The position numbers were made by a program, and so were the translations under genes. Under the pieces are notes generated by a model that had not been told where the DNA came from, made no database searches, and saw only the letters and a program-made list of their open reading frames with translations. Below, in pieces: positions 24,190 through 33,232 of a DNA stretch of 48,205 bases (within the stretch, counting starts at the first letter, position 1; the number at the start of each line of letters is the position of its first letter). The stretch is from NCBI GenBank assembly GCA_937948705.1, contig CALECF010000102.1, forward strand, positions 1-48,205. The letters are read 5' to 3'. This DNA is from an uncultured Anaerosolibacter sp. (lineage in GTDB: Bacteria > Bacillota_A > Clostridia > Peptostreptococcales > Thermotaleaceae).

Positions 24190-24777
24190 ATGGAAGGGAA
24201 TAATCTTGTTAAAATAGAGAGTGAAGTAAAAAAGAACAATAATCAGTTGTCGAATATTTTATCTAGTCTGGTTTCCGGGAACATGTTACTACCCATTGCG
24301 CTTTTCTTTCTTCTAAATAAAGAGGGAGCTCAAAAGTTTAAGTCAGAGGATATATCTAATACAGCAGAGATTATAAAAACAGCTCAACCATATTTCAAAG
24401 ATCAGCACAGAGAAATGCTTGCGAAGACTGAAACTGTCTTGGATATATTACATGCTGTCAATAGGCTGCAGAAAGGTGAATATGCAGCAGCAGATCGATT
24501 TAGCAAGTCATATCATAATGTGCCTAATAAGCCGATTAAGATTATGGAGGCTGTTCGACCCTATATGAAGGGCAAAAGTCAGGAGAGCATAGACAAAGTC
24601 CTAACCCTAAATGCTCGAGTAAACAGACTCAAAAACAGAAAATCAGGAAATGTGAATATCATGGAGGACTTTGACAACATGGCAGGTATTCTTGAAATCA
24701 TCAGTGCCGACAAGGGATACGAGATTAGAGATGTTTTAGATAAGGTGAACAAAATGATGTCCATATTGAGAAAATAG
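24190..24777 (+). CDS. Unknown helical protein with internal repeats
   Basis: I do not recognise this 195-residue protein. A short hydrophobic stretch (residues 31-43, NMLLPIALFFLLN) is followed by an all-helical region with three related segments: about 61-95 (IKTAQPYFK...VLDILHAVNRL), 119-149 (MEAVRPYMK...VLTLNARVNRL) and a partial one at 167-193 (ILEIISADKG...VNKMMSIL). The ATG at 24190 is chosen because TTGGAGGG lies 5 nt upstream; an ATG at 24166 would start before the ribosome site. It is monocistronic with its own terminator. An association with the membrane or with sporulation is conceivable but unsupported. Confidence 0.7.
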   Translation: MEGNNLVKIESEVKKNNNQLSNILSSLVSGNMLLPIALFFLLNKEGAQKFKSEDISNTAEIIKTAQPYFKDQHREMLAKTETVLDILHAVNRLQKGEYAAADRFSKSYHNVPNKPIKIMEAVRPYMKGKSQESIDKVLTLNARVNRLKNRKSGNVNIMEDFDNMAGILEIISADKGYEIRDVLDKVNKMMSILRK

Positions 24778-24814
24778 AGGCTTCTGTGCATAAAGGCAGA
24801 GGCCTCTGCTTTTG
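24775..24814 (+). terminator. Terminator after the unknown helical gene
   Basis: AGAGGC (24775-24780) can pair with GCCTCT. The alternative GCAGA and TCTGC stem with a GGCC loop is followed directly by TTTTG. Confidence 0.65.
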
Positions 24815-24865
24815 TATCAGAAAGATTGCTGAGAAAATTATTTTTAAATCTGCGCTTGTCTCCTA

Positions 24866-24894
24866 TTGACAGATAGAAGGATATAGACTAAAAT
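24866..24894 (+). promoter_or_regulatory. Sigma-A promoter of the membrane Fe-S gene
   Basis: Consensus TTGACA (24866-24871) and TAAAAT (24889-24894) are separated by exactly 17 nt. Transcription would start around 24901, directly on the C/G-tract palindrome. Confidence 0.75.
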
Positions 24895-24901
24895 AAAAAT
24901 A

Positions 24902-24920
24902 TACCCCCCATACAGGGGGA
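24902..24920 (+). promoter_or_regulatory. C-tract/G-tract operator, possibly CsoR/CstR family
   Basis: TACCCCCC and GGGGGA flank an ATACA core just downstream of the -10 box. This TACCCC-n-GGGG arrangement is like operators of CsoR-family copper or persulfide sensors. It is also a potential hairpin. The regulator is not in the window, so this is inference. Confidence 0.35.
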
Positions 24921-24996
24921 GGGAATAAAAATATATCGTTATTTCAGATGTAGGGAGATCATCCTGCCCATAAGATAGCAAGAAGGGAGAGGCATC

Positions 24997-25521
24997 ATGT
25001 CCAATATAAAATCACATCAATCTTGGTCTTGGATTCTGATGGTATTGTTTATCACATTATCCATCTTGGATATACGATTTGGACTATTAGGTTTTATTTG
25101 CATTGGAACTCCTATCTACCATGCCTTGAAGGGAAGGGGAAAAATCCATTGTTCTAAGTATTGCCCTAGAGGATCTATACTAGGAAAGTTTTTGCAGTCC
25201 ATCAGCCTAGATTATCAAGGACCAAAATTTCTAAAGAGTAGGCATCTGAAAAATGGGTTATTGTTTTTAATGATGACAATGTTTAGTATATCTTTATTCC
25301 ACGCTTTCCAACAACCCAATATCATAAAAGCGGTAGGTTTTGGGGTATTTCGATTGATGACGGCGTCCTTGGCCCTTGGGGTAATCATGGGAATAATCTA
25401 TAAGCCAAGAAGCTGGTGTCAAGTGTGCCCCATGGGTCATGCAACAGGTCTTATTAAGGAAGCACAGGAAAAAAGAAAAAATAATCATAAAGAAAATTTA
25501 AATCACCAGCAAGCAGCATAG
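24997..25521 (+). CDS. Membrane 4Fe-4S binding protein
   Basis: This 174-residue protein has about four hydrophobic segments (near residues 11-30, 31-45, 85-105 and 115-135) and two cysteine pairs, CSKYCPRGS (Cys52, Cys56) and WCQVCPMGH (Cys141, Cys144). Both resemble half-ferredoxin sites of NapH/CcoG-type membrane electron-transfer proteins. The C terminus is basic and hydrophilic. It could pass electrons across or along the membrane; the donor and acceptor are unknown. AGAAGGGAGAGG precedes the ATG. A consensus promoter and a possible CsoR-like operator suggest metal- or sulfur-responsive expression. Confidence 0.75.
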   Translation: MSNIKSHQSWSWILMVLFITLSILDIRFGLLGFICIGTPIYHALKGRGKIHCSKYCPRGSILGKFLQSISLDYQGPKFLKSRHLKNGLLFLMMTMFSISLFHAFQQPNIIKAVGFGVFRLMTASLALGVIMGIIYKPRSWCQVCPMGHATGLIKEAQEKRKNNHKENLNHQQAA

Positions 25522-25544
25522 AAAAAATTTATCCGATGACTAAC

Positions 25545-25644
25545 AGTTCTAAGACTCCCGCTTCTATAAGCGGGAGATGAGAACTGAATAGTCCCTGGAT
25601 AGGTTCAACTAACATTCTGGTGGAGTTAAAACTCCATCTGAATG
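25545..25644 (+). other. Structured relic: IS200/IS605-type end or noncoding RNA
   Basis: Two strong hairpins fill the gap before the glutaredoxin gene. The first has an outer AGTTCT/AGAACT and an inner CTCCCGCTT/AAGCGGGAG stem (25545-25585). The second has outer CATTC/GAATG and inner TGGAGT/ACTCCA (25613-25644). Linking motifs GAACTGAATAGTCCCTGG and GTTCAACTAACATTC look like conserved ends I associate with clostridial IS605/tnpB-type elements. No tnpA or tnpB is present. Confidence 0.4.
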
Positions 25645-25664
25645 AAGTTTCACTTTATAATTGA

Positions 25665-25693
25665 TTGAAGTAGGATGTAAAAGTGTATATTAA
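25665..25693 (+). promoter_or_regulatory. Candidate promoter of the glutaredoxin gene
   Basis: TTGAAG (25665-25670) and TATTAA (25688-25693) are spaced by 17 nt, 34 nt before the start codon. Confidence 0.5.
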
Positions 25694-25726
25694 TAAATGA
25701 GAAATAGCTAAAGGAGGATATCAAAA

Positions 25727-25957
25727 ATGAGTAAAAATGTAGTGGTTTATACCAGTGACACCTGTGGATATTGTCATCAGGCGAAGGAATACCTAGGGCA
25801 AAAAGGTATTGCCTATGAAGAAAAGAATGTATCAAGGGATGCGGCTGCCCGTAAGGAGCTAATGGCCCAAGGGTTTATGGGTGTACCGGTAATCAAAGTG
25901 GACAACGAAACCATTCAAGGTTTTGATCAAGAAAAACTAGAAGCGTTATTAGGGTAA
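25727..25957 (+). CDS. Glutaredoxin family protein (NrdH-like)
   Basis: This 76-residue thioredoxin-fold protein has the redox site TCGYCHQAK (Cys12 and Cys15), a cis-Pro segment MGVPVIKV and a C-terminal IQGFDQEKLEALLG, the layout of small YruB/NrdH-type glutaredoxins. It would reduce disulfides in the cytoplasm. In this genome it is one candidate partner for the cysteine-free selenoperoxiredoxin, though that link is inference. AAAGGAGG lies upstream of the ATG, and a strong bidirectional terminator overlaps the stop codon. Confidence 0.87.
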   Translation: MSKNVVVYTSDTCGYCHQAKEYLGQKGIAYEEKNVSRDAAARKELMAQGFMGVPVIKVDNETIQGFDQEKLEALLG

Positions 25958-25992
25958 AAAGAACCGTGATTCTATGAATCACGGTTCTTTTT
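25956..25992. terminator. Bidirectional terminator between glutaredoxin and metA
   Basis: AAAAAGAACCGTGATT pairs perfectly with AATCACGGTTCTTTTT around a 5-nt loop. T-runs occur on both strands. Confidence 0.9.
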
Positions 25993-25997
25993 ACCCT

Positions 25998-26924
25998 TTA
26001 TTCTATATCGTTCAGTTCCTTCAAATCAAAAGGTGTTTCCTGATAGACATAGTAGTTTAACCAGTTAGAAAACAATAGGTTTGCATGGCTTCTCCACCTC
26101 ACCCCAGGGGTGGTGGTAGGATCATCTTTATGATAATAATTTTTAGGGACAGAAATAGAAAGACCTTTCCCTATATCCCTGTCATACTCTGATTTCAAGG
26201 TGAGAGGATCATATTCAGAATGCCCTGTTACGAATATTTGACGTCCGGCCTTAGAAGAAACAATATAGATACCTGATTCTTCGGATTCGGACAAAATTTC
26301 TAGATCTGGTAGGCCTTCAAAATCTGCCTTTCTTATTTCAGTATGTCTTGAGTGGGGCGCATAAAATTCATCATCAAAGCCCCGTAGAAGTCTACTGTTC
26401 TTTTGGCTGATGGTATGGGGGAAAACACCAAAAATCTTATGGTCCACAGGATATTTTGGAATACCATAATGATAATAAAGACCTGCTTGGGCTGCCCAAC
26501 AAATATGTAGGGTGGAGTAAACATTATGTTTACTCCATTCCAAAATGGTAGACATTTCATCCCAATAAGTTACGTCTTCAAATGCCAGATGCTCCACTGG
26601 GGCACCTGTAATGATGAGGCCGTCGAACTTTTTTTCTTTTATGTCCTCAAAGGTGTTGTAAAACTTTGTAAGGTGCTCTTCAGGGGTATTTTTGCACTGA
26701 TGGGTTTTCATGTGCAGCAATGTGATATCCACCTGTAAAGCAGTGTTTCCCAGCAGACGCAGAATTTGAATTTCCGTGACAATCTTGGTAGGCATTAAAT
26801 TAAGTATGGCGATTTCTAACGGACGAATGTCTTGATGATATGCCCGGGAATCTGCCATGGCAAAAACATTTTCATCTTGAAGAACGGCCAGGGCCGGAAG
26901 ATCATCGGGAATTTTGATAGGCAT
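25998..26924 (-). CDS. metA: Homoserine O-acetyltransferase (MetA family)
   Basis: This 308-residue enzyme activates homoserine for methionine synthesis. The catalytic set of the MetA family is intact: Cys142 in HICWAAQAG, and His235 and Glu237 in TGHSEYDP. Residue 111 is Glu (GAPVEHL). Glu at this position is known to favour acetyl-CoA, while Gly favours succinyl-CoA, so despite its usual succinyltransferase label this enzyme is probably an acetyltransferase. The adjacent O-acetylhomoserine sulfhydrylase gene supports this. It lies 37 nt downstream of metY on the same strand with site AAAGGAG, so both should be under the SAM-I riboswitch. Confidence 0.93.
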   Translation of the reverse strand: MPIKIPDDLPALAVLQDENVFAMADSRAYHQDIRPLEIAILNLMPTKIVTEIQILRLLGNTALQVDITLLHMKTHQCKNTPEEHLTKFYNTFEDIKEKKFDGLIITGAPVEHLAFEDVTYWDEMSTILEWSKHNVYSTLHICWAAQAGLYYHYGIPKYPVDHKIFGVFPHTISQKNSRLLRGFDDEFYAPHSRHTEIRKADFEGLPDLEILSESEESGIYIVSSKAGRQIFVTGHSEYDPLTLKSEYDRDIGKGLSISVPKNYYHKDDPTTTPGVRWRSHANLLFSNWLNYYVYQETPFDLKELNDIE

Positions 26925-26961
26925 AACGATTCTCCTTTATCTATTCTATATAATAACCCAC

Positions 26962-28338
<1,377 letters not shown>

Positions 28339-28352
28339 TTAGCATTGAAATG

Positions 28353-28387
28353 GTAAAATAAAAAACCTCTTCCACAGAGAAAGAGGC
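28353..28387 (-). terminator. SAM riboswitch terminator upstream of metY
   Basis: On the minus strand CCTCTT and AAGAGG pair around a 10-nt loop and are followed by TTTTTTATTTT. It lies between the SAM-I aptamer and metY and is the expression platform. Confidence 0.85.
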
Positions 28388-28405
28388 AACATAACAATAT
28401 GCGCT

Positions 28406-28522
28406 TCTCTCATCTGCCAATATATATACATATACCGCAGGAATTGGCACCGCTGCTTTATAAAAAAAAGCCGGTTGCCGGGTTTCATAGGGCCAGTCCC
28501 TCCACCTCTCTGGATAAGAGAT
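28406..28522 (-). promoter_or_regulatory. SAM-I (S-box) riboswitch controlling metY-metA
   Basis: Read on the minus strand, P1 is CTCTTATC with GATGAGAG. Between them come AGAGGTGGAGGGACTGGCCC, then GAAACCCGGCAACC, then GGTGCCAATTCC, all core elements of the S-box aptamer. Binding of S-adenosylmethionine should promote the downstream terminator and switch the genes off. Confidence 0.95.
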
Positions 28523-28562
28523 AAATCTCAATATTAAATTTTTAAAATTGATATTGAAATTG

Positions 28563-28591
28563 ATTATAAGGAATGTTGAAAGGGTTGTCAA
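28563..28591 (-). promoter_or_regulatory. Promoter of the metY-metA transcript
   Basis: On the minus strand, TTGACA (28586-28591) and TATAAT (28563-28568) are both perfect and are separated by 17 nt. The aptamer begins about 40 nt downstream. Confidence 0.9.
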
Positions 28592-28774
28592 TATTATTTC
28601 ATTATTTTGACTATTTTTTCTTTTAATCATATTTAGAAGTAGGATGATATATGCTAATTTTTTGAAAAGTAAGGGGCCATTATTTCTGATCAAGCAGTAC
28701 AACCTATGGATACTGCTGTTCATAATCGTGTTCAGAGGGAGTAAAAAATAAATTAGAATTTTCAGAACACCCTA

Positions 28775-28803
28775 TTGACATTGGACATATGGCTAATTAT
28801 AAT
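28775..28803 (+). promoter_or_regulatory. Promoter of the metH operon
   Basis: TTGACA (28775-28780) and TATAAT (28798-28803) are both perfect consensus with a 17-nt spacer. The S-box aptamer begins 22 nt downstream. Confidence 0.9.
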
Positions 28804-28825
28804 TAAGTACAATTGAATAAGTATT

Positions 28826-28926
28826 CTATCAAGAGTGGTGGAGGGATTGGCCCTGTGAAGCCCGGCAACCTGCATTTATAAAATGAGTATGGTGCTAAAT
28901 CCAGCAGAGTATATTCTGAAAGATAG
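28826..28926 (+). promoter_or_regulatory. SAM-I (S-box) riboswitch controlling metH-metF
   Basis: P1 is CTATC with GATAG. GTGGTGGAGGGATTGGCCC, GAAGCCCGGCAACC and GGTGCTAAATCC are the conserved S-box core. It is a shorter aptamer than the divergent copy for metY, with different peripheral stems. Confidence 0.95.
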
Positions 28927-28938
28927 ACAAGTATGCGT

Positions 28939-28970
28939 AAAGCCTTTCTAAATTTCAGAGGGGCTTTTTT
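28939..28970 (+). terminator. SAM riboswitch terminator upstream of metH
   Basis: AAAGCCTTTCT and AGAGGGGCTTT form an 11-bp stem (two G-U pairs) with a 7-nt loop and a TTTTTT tail. Confidence 0.88.
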
Positions 28971-29014
28971 GTATGGAAAGAGAAGGGAATCAATATCATA
29001 TTGGGAGTGAAGAA

Positions 29015-31432
29015 ATGAAAAATATACCTAGTTTAGAGAAAATGCTGGTTTTTGATGGAGCCATGGGGACAATGCTCTTAGAACAAGGACTGGAGCCTGG
29101 CACATGTCCTGATTATATGAATATGCTGCAGCCCCAACAGGTGGAGGAAATACACTTGGCGTATTTAAAGGCTGGGGCAGATGTGATTACGACCAATACC
29201 TTTGGTGGGAATCGATGGAAGTTAGCTGAGTATGGATTGGACGACAAGGTAACCGCAATCAATAGAGAAGGGGTAAGAATTGCCAAAAGAGCTGCAGCAG
29301 GATTTAATGGATGGGTAGCTGCATCCGTGGGCCCTACTGGTCAGTTTATCGAACCCTTGGGGAAAAGGACATTTCAAGAAATCTATGGGGTGTTTAGGGA
29401 ACAAATAGAAGCCTTAGCGGAAGAAGGCCCTGATTTTATTTTATTGGAGACTTTTCATGATTTAGGAGAAATTCGATGTGCTTTGTTAGCTGCCCGTGAT
29501 ATATGTTCTATTCCTGTGATTTGCAGTCTTACCTATGAAGGTAGGCGTACACTGACGGGGGTAAGTCCTGGAAGTGCAGTGGTAGTGTTAGAGAGTCTAG
29601 GGGCATGGGCTGTTGGAGCCAATTGCTCAGGGGGGCCTGAGGAGCTTTTCTATGTTGTAAAGGAGATGACACAATATACAAATCTACCTGTACTGGTACA
29701 ACCCAACGCAGGGTTACCAGTATTCAGAGAGGGAGCAGTGAGCTATCCATTGGGGCCTCAAGAATTTCTGAGTGCCTTGGAGCCCTATTTCGAAATAGGG
29801 GTGCAACTATTGGGTTCCTGCTGCGGGAGTACACCTGGGCACACGGAAGAAATAAAGAAAAGAGCAAGGGGCGTATCACTCCTGTCTTCTAAGGATGAAA
29901 CCAGAAGTACTTTGGCAAGCAGGGAGAAGGTGGTCTACATAGGGGGTGATGAGCTACCCAAGGTGATCGGGGAACGAATCAACCCCACAGCACGGAAAAC
30001 CTTGGCTGAAAGTCTTAAACAGGAGCAATATGGAATCATTCAACATGAAGCAGAAGTCCAAGTGGATGCAGGGGCTCACCTACTGGATATCAATGTAGGG
30101 GTACATGGAATTGATCAACGGGAAACCATGGGAAAAGTAGTACATTTGCTGCAACAGAAAATCCATGCACCCTTAGTTATAGACAGCACAGAACCCAAAG
30201 TGATTGAAAAGGCGTTAGAGTCATACCACGGGAAGGCATTGGTAAATTCCATCAATGGGGAGAAAAAAAGCTTGGCATTCATTCTGCCGATCATCAAGAG
30301 ATATGGGGCAGGGGTTGTGGCACTAACCCTAGATGAACAGGGGATACCAGAGAAGGCAGAAGGCAGATATGCTATTGCAGAGAGAATAGTGCACGCATGT
30401 GATGCATATGGTATTTCTAGAAAAGACATTTATATAGATTGTTTGGTACTCACAGTGGGCACTGACGAGAAGGCGCCGATAGAGACGCTAAGAGCTTTAA
30501 AAATGGTGAAGGAAAAGCTTCAGGTAAATACAATTCTAGGTGTGAGCAATGTATCCCATGGTTTGCCAGAGAGGAGCAAGATCAACGGGGCATTTCTTGC
30601 CATGGCCATCGCAAATGGACTAGATGTTGCCATCATAAATCCCTTGGATACAATCATGATGGACAGTTGGCAGGCCGCATCTCTTTTAGCAGGGCGGGAT
30701 TCAAAGGCAATAAATTACATTCAGTTGAATCGTGGTGAAAAACACGGGTCAAAGGAGCATAAGCATTCAACACAGGAGAAATATTTGGAAAAATCATCAT
30801 TAGAAGGGATCAGAGAGCTGATCGTGAAGGGATCCATGGATGTACTCCGTGTTGTAGATGATTTGCTGCTACAAGGAAGTAAGCCTGTGGAAATCATCAA
30901 CAATGGATTAATTCCTGGATTGGAGATGGTGGGAGACAAGTTCAAAAACGGAGAGTTTTATCTTCCACAGCTCATGTTAAGTGCAGAGGTGGCGGAGACG
31001 GTATTTGCCCACTTAGAGAAAACCCTAGGGAATGATGGACATATGGAACGAAAAGGAACTGTCATCATTGGCACAGTAAAGGGAGATGTCCATGACATAG
31101 GAAAAAATGTAGTGGCTGTGATATTAAAGAATCATGGGTATCATGTGGTGGATTTAGGGAAAAATGTTTCTCCGGAAGCCTTTATACAGGCGGCAGAAGC
31201 AGAAAAAGCAGATTTTATTGGGTTAAGTGCTTTGATGACAACCACCATGGTTGAGATACCAAAGACCATTACATGCATTAAGTCGGCATTGCCCCATATC
31301 AAAATAATTGTTGGCGGTGCCGTGGTTACAGCCCAATTTGCCCAAGAATCTGGAGCCGATGGATATAGTGAAGACGCTGTAGGTGCTGTAAAAGTAATAG
31401 AGGGTTTAAAGACAAGGGGGGGAATAGTATGA
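29015..31432 (+). CDS. metH: Cobalamin-dependent methionine synthase, lacking activation domain
   Basis: This 805-residue enzyme transfers the methyl of methyl-tetrahydrofolate to homocysteine. The homocysteine/zinc domain (about 1-300) has Cys204 in NCSGGPEE and Cys269-Cys270 in GSCCGSTPGH. A pterin-binding domain follows (about 315-570, with GERINPTARK and INVGVHG). The C-terminal cobalamin domain has DVHDIGKN with His693. The chain ends there, so the C-terminal SAM-dependent reactivation domain of E. coli MetH is missing; a separate gene two places downstream encodes it. The ATG at 29015 is preferred, with GGGAGTGA upstream; an ATG at 28973 lies in the terminator tail. It is controlled by a SAM-I riboswitch. 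Confidence 0.93.
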   Translation: MKNIPSLEKMLVFDGAMGTMLLEQGLEPGTCPDYMNMLQPQQVEEIHLAYLKAGADVITTNTFGGNRWKLAEYGLDDKVTAINREGVRIAKRAAAGFNGWVAASVGPTGQFIEPLGKRTFQEIYGVFREQIEALAEEGPDFILLETFHDLGEIRCALLAARDICSIPVICSLTYEGRRTLTGVSPGSAVVVLESLGAWAVGANCSGGPEELFYVVKEMTQYTNLPVLVQPNAGLPVFREGAVSYPLGPQEFLSALEPYFEIGVQLLGSCCGSTPGHTEEIKKRARGVSLLSSKDETRSTLASREKVVYIGGDELPKVIGERINPTARKTLAESLKQEQYGIIQHEAEVQVDAGAHLLDINVGVHGIDQRETMGKVVHLLQQKIHAPLVIDSTEPKVIEKALESYHGKALVNSINGEKKSLAFILPIIKRYGAGVVALTLDEQGIPEKAEGRYAIAERIVHACDAYGISRKDIYIDCLVLTVGTDEKAPIETLRALKMVKEKLQVNTILGVSNVSHGLPERSKINGAFLAMAIANGLDVAIINPLDTIMMDSWQAASLLAGRDSKAINYIQLNRGEKHGSKEHKHSTQEKYLEKSSLEGIRELIVKGSMDVLRVVDDLLLQGSKPVEIINNGLIPGLEMVGDKFKNGEFYLPQLMLSAEVAETVFAHLEKTLGNDGHMERKGTVIIGTVKGDVHDIGKNVVAVILKNHGYHVVDLGKNVSPEAFIQAAEAEKADFIGLSALMTTTMVEIPKTITCIKSALPHIKIIVGGAVVTAQFAQESGADGYSEDAVGAVKVIEGLKTRGGIV

Positions 31433-32322
31433 TCCATTCATTGAAGACGAAGCTTATGAAAAAGCAATTTGTTGTTACCGTAGAAACGGAACCACCCAGG
31501 GGAGCGGATCCATGGGGTGTCTATGAAAAAATAAGACCCTTGTCAGGATTAGTAGATGCAGTAAATATTGCAGATAGTCCCATGGCAAAAATGAGAATGA
31601 GTCCTATCGCATTGGCATATTTGCTGCAAAATGAATTAGATCTAGAAACAATATTTCATTTGACATGCAGGGATAGAAACCAATTAGGGTTGCAATCGGA
31701 GCTTCTCGGTGCCCATGCTTTGGGCGTTAAGAACATCTTAACCTTGACCGGTGATAAACCAGAACAAGGGGATCATCCCAATGCCATGGGCGTATTTGAT
31801 GTAGATGCCATTGGGTTAGGGCGGATTGCCAGCAGTTTGAACAATGGGCAAGATATGCTGGGCAATCCCATAGAGGGAAAGACTGATTTTTTTATAGGTG
31901 GGGTGGTAAATCCAACCAGCGAAGATTTGGAATCTGAAATGGAAAAGCTGTATCGAAAGATTGATGCAGGGGTAGGATTCTTTCAGACCCAGCCTATCTT
32001 TGATATGAACCAACTAGAGCGGTTCTTAAAGAGAGCAGATCGAATCAATGTACCTATTATCTATGGTTTAATGCCGCTTAAAAGCGCAAAACTGGCAAAG
32101 TATTTGAATAGGCAGGTTCCTGGGGTTCATGTATCAGATCGGCTCATCGACAGATTAGAAATAAAGGGTCGGGAAGCTGGTCAAGAAATTGCGCAGGAAC
32201 TGTTTCGAGAAATGAAAAAGAGTCTACAAGGGGTACATATTTTTCCTATGGGTGATATTCAATTGGTGGAAGCCCTGTTAAAGGAGAATGATGCCAATGT
32301 GGGATGTAAAGAAGCTATATAG
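31429..32322 (+). CDS. metF: Methylenetetrahydrofolate reductase
   Basis: This 297-residue TIM-barrel protein reduces methylene-tetrahydrofolate to the methyl donor used by MetH. ETEPPRGADPW near residue 20 holds the conserved glutamate; HLTCRDRN, ILTLTGDKPEQGDH and FFQTQPIFD are conserved folate/FAD blocks of the MetF family. Its ATG overlaps the metH stop by 4 nt (ATGA), so translation is coupled. The electron donor is not evident: no MetV-like partner gene is adjacent. Confidence 0.9.
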   Translation: MIHSLKTKLMKKQFVVTVETEPPRGADPWGVYEKIRPLSGLVDAVNIADSPMAKMRMSPIALAYLLQNELDLETIFHLTCRDRNQLGLQSELLGAHALGVKNILTLTGDKPEQGDHPNAMGVFDVDAIGLGRIASSLNNGQDMLGNPIEGKTDFFIGGVVNPTSEDLESEMEKLYRKIDAGVGFFQTQPIFDMNQLERFLKRADRINVPIIYGLMPLKSAKLAKYLNRQVPGVHVSDRLIDRLEIKGREAGQEIAQELFREMKKSLQGVHIFPMGDIQLVEALLKENDANVGCKEAI

Positions 32323-32989
32323 CTTTAATATAAGTGATGAAGTGCTAAAGCTAGCAACTACTGTACCAGAGCTTGAGGGAGCAGAAGGGCAGATTCAACG
32401 CTTTAAAAGCCATATTTCTCCCGCTGTCCATTGGATGGATATGGAGATACATCATAAAGATGAAGGCTGTATTTCCATGGGAGACTTGGATGGAGATCAT
32501 TTCACTATCGAAAGCGCCTATGTTGCCAGGGGGCTCTCTGACTGTCAGCGGGTGACACTGATAGCAGCCACCATAGGGAGGGAAATCTCACAGGTCAGTA
32601 TGGAGAATTATAGTAAAGGTCAATTCTGGGAAGGCACCATTGCGGATTACTTTGGTTCCTATGCCATGGAGATTCTTGTAGAAAAGTTCCATAAGCACCT
32701 TATTGGAAATCAATTAAGCAAAGGATTTTTCTCCACCTTGAGGTTCAGTCCAGGTTATGGAGATTGGCATCTACAGGATCAAAAAAAGATATTAACCCTT
32801 TTGGATACCCAGCCAGCCATTACAGTGAATTCTTTTAGCATCTTAGAACCATCAAAATCTATCACCGCCTTGGTAGGTTGGTCAAGGATACCCCAGACAT
32901 CAGCATACCCTATGGGGAGAAAATCAAAGGGACTATGTGAGGGGAAAACAAATTGCCAACATTGTAATACATGGGCATGTAAAGGCTAA
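32288..32989 (+). CDS. Stand-alone B12-dependent methionine synthase activation domain protein
   Basis: This 233-residue protein matches the methionine synthase activation domain that reductively methylates inactive cobalamin with SAM. The signature is RFSPGYGDWHLQDQ (about 152-165), followed by SILEPSKSITALVGW. It has an added C-terminal tail CEGKTNCQHCNTWACKG with four cysteines, absent from the E. coli domain. The gene overlaps metF by 35 nt. The start is uncertain among ATGs at 32288, 32291 and 32297, all close after AAGGAG (32281-32286). It completes the split MetH of this operon. Confidence 0.87.
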   Translation: MMPMWDVKKLYSFNISDEVLKLATTVPELEGAEGQIQRFKSHISPAVHWMDMEIHHKDEGCISMGDLDGDHFTIESAYVARGLSDCQRVTLIAATIGREISQVSMENYSKGQFWEGTIADYFGSYAMEILVEKFHKHLIGNQLSKGFFSTLRFSPGYGDWHLQDQKKILTLLDTQPAITVNSFSILEPSKSITALVGWSRIPQTSAYPMGRKSKGLCEGKTNCQHCNTWACKG

Positions 32990-33027
32990 TCAAGTATTGA
33001 AATAGTGATATATTAAATAGTGTTTTC

Positions 33028-33053
33028 GTAGGGAACGGCCCCTGTGCCGTTCT
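33028..33053 (+). repeat. Isolated GTAGGG hairpin repeat
   Basis: GTAGGGAACGG...CCGTTC is a seventh copy of the hairpin repeat clustered at 21.1-21.4 kb. Its centre CCCCTGTG is nearly the same as that of the unit at 21072-21099. Confidence 0.7.
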
Positions 33054-33098
33054 GTTATAGAATTTTAACAGACTTTATTTTAAAGGTCAGAGAATTGA

Positions 33099-33146
33099 AA
33101 AGGAAAGCGGGTAGGGTATAAAAATCCTATCTGCTTTCCTTTCTTT
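33099..33146 (+). terminator. Terminator of the metH operon
   Basis: AAAGGAAAGCGGGTAGG (33099-33115) pairs with CCTATCTGCTTTCCTTT (33126-33142) over about 17 positions with G-U pairs, followed by CTTTG. Confidence 0.75.
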
Positions 33147-33232
33147 GATGAGGCTGGTTTAAAACCTTATGGAATCGTTAATACTGATAGAGGTAATTAT
33201 TGTTAAACTGAAAAAATAAAGGGAGAGAGCGT

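Noticed and set aside
28973..29014. First in-frame ATG of metH
   Set aside because: It lies in the T-run of the riboswitch terminator without a ribosome site; the ATG at 29015 has GGGAGTGA upstream.
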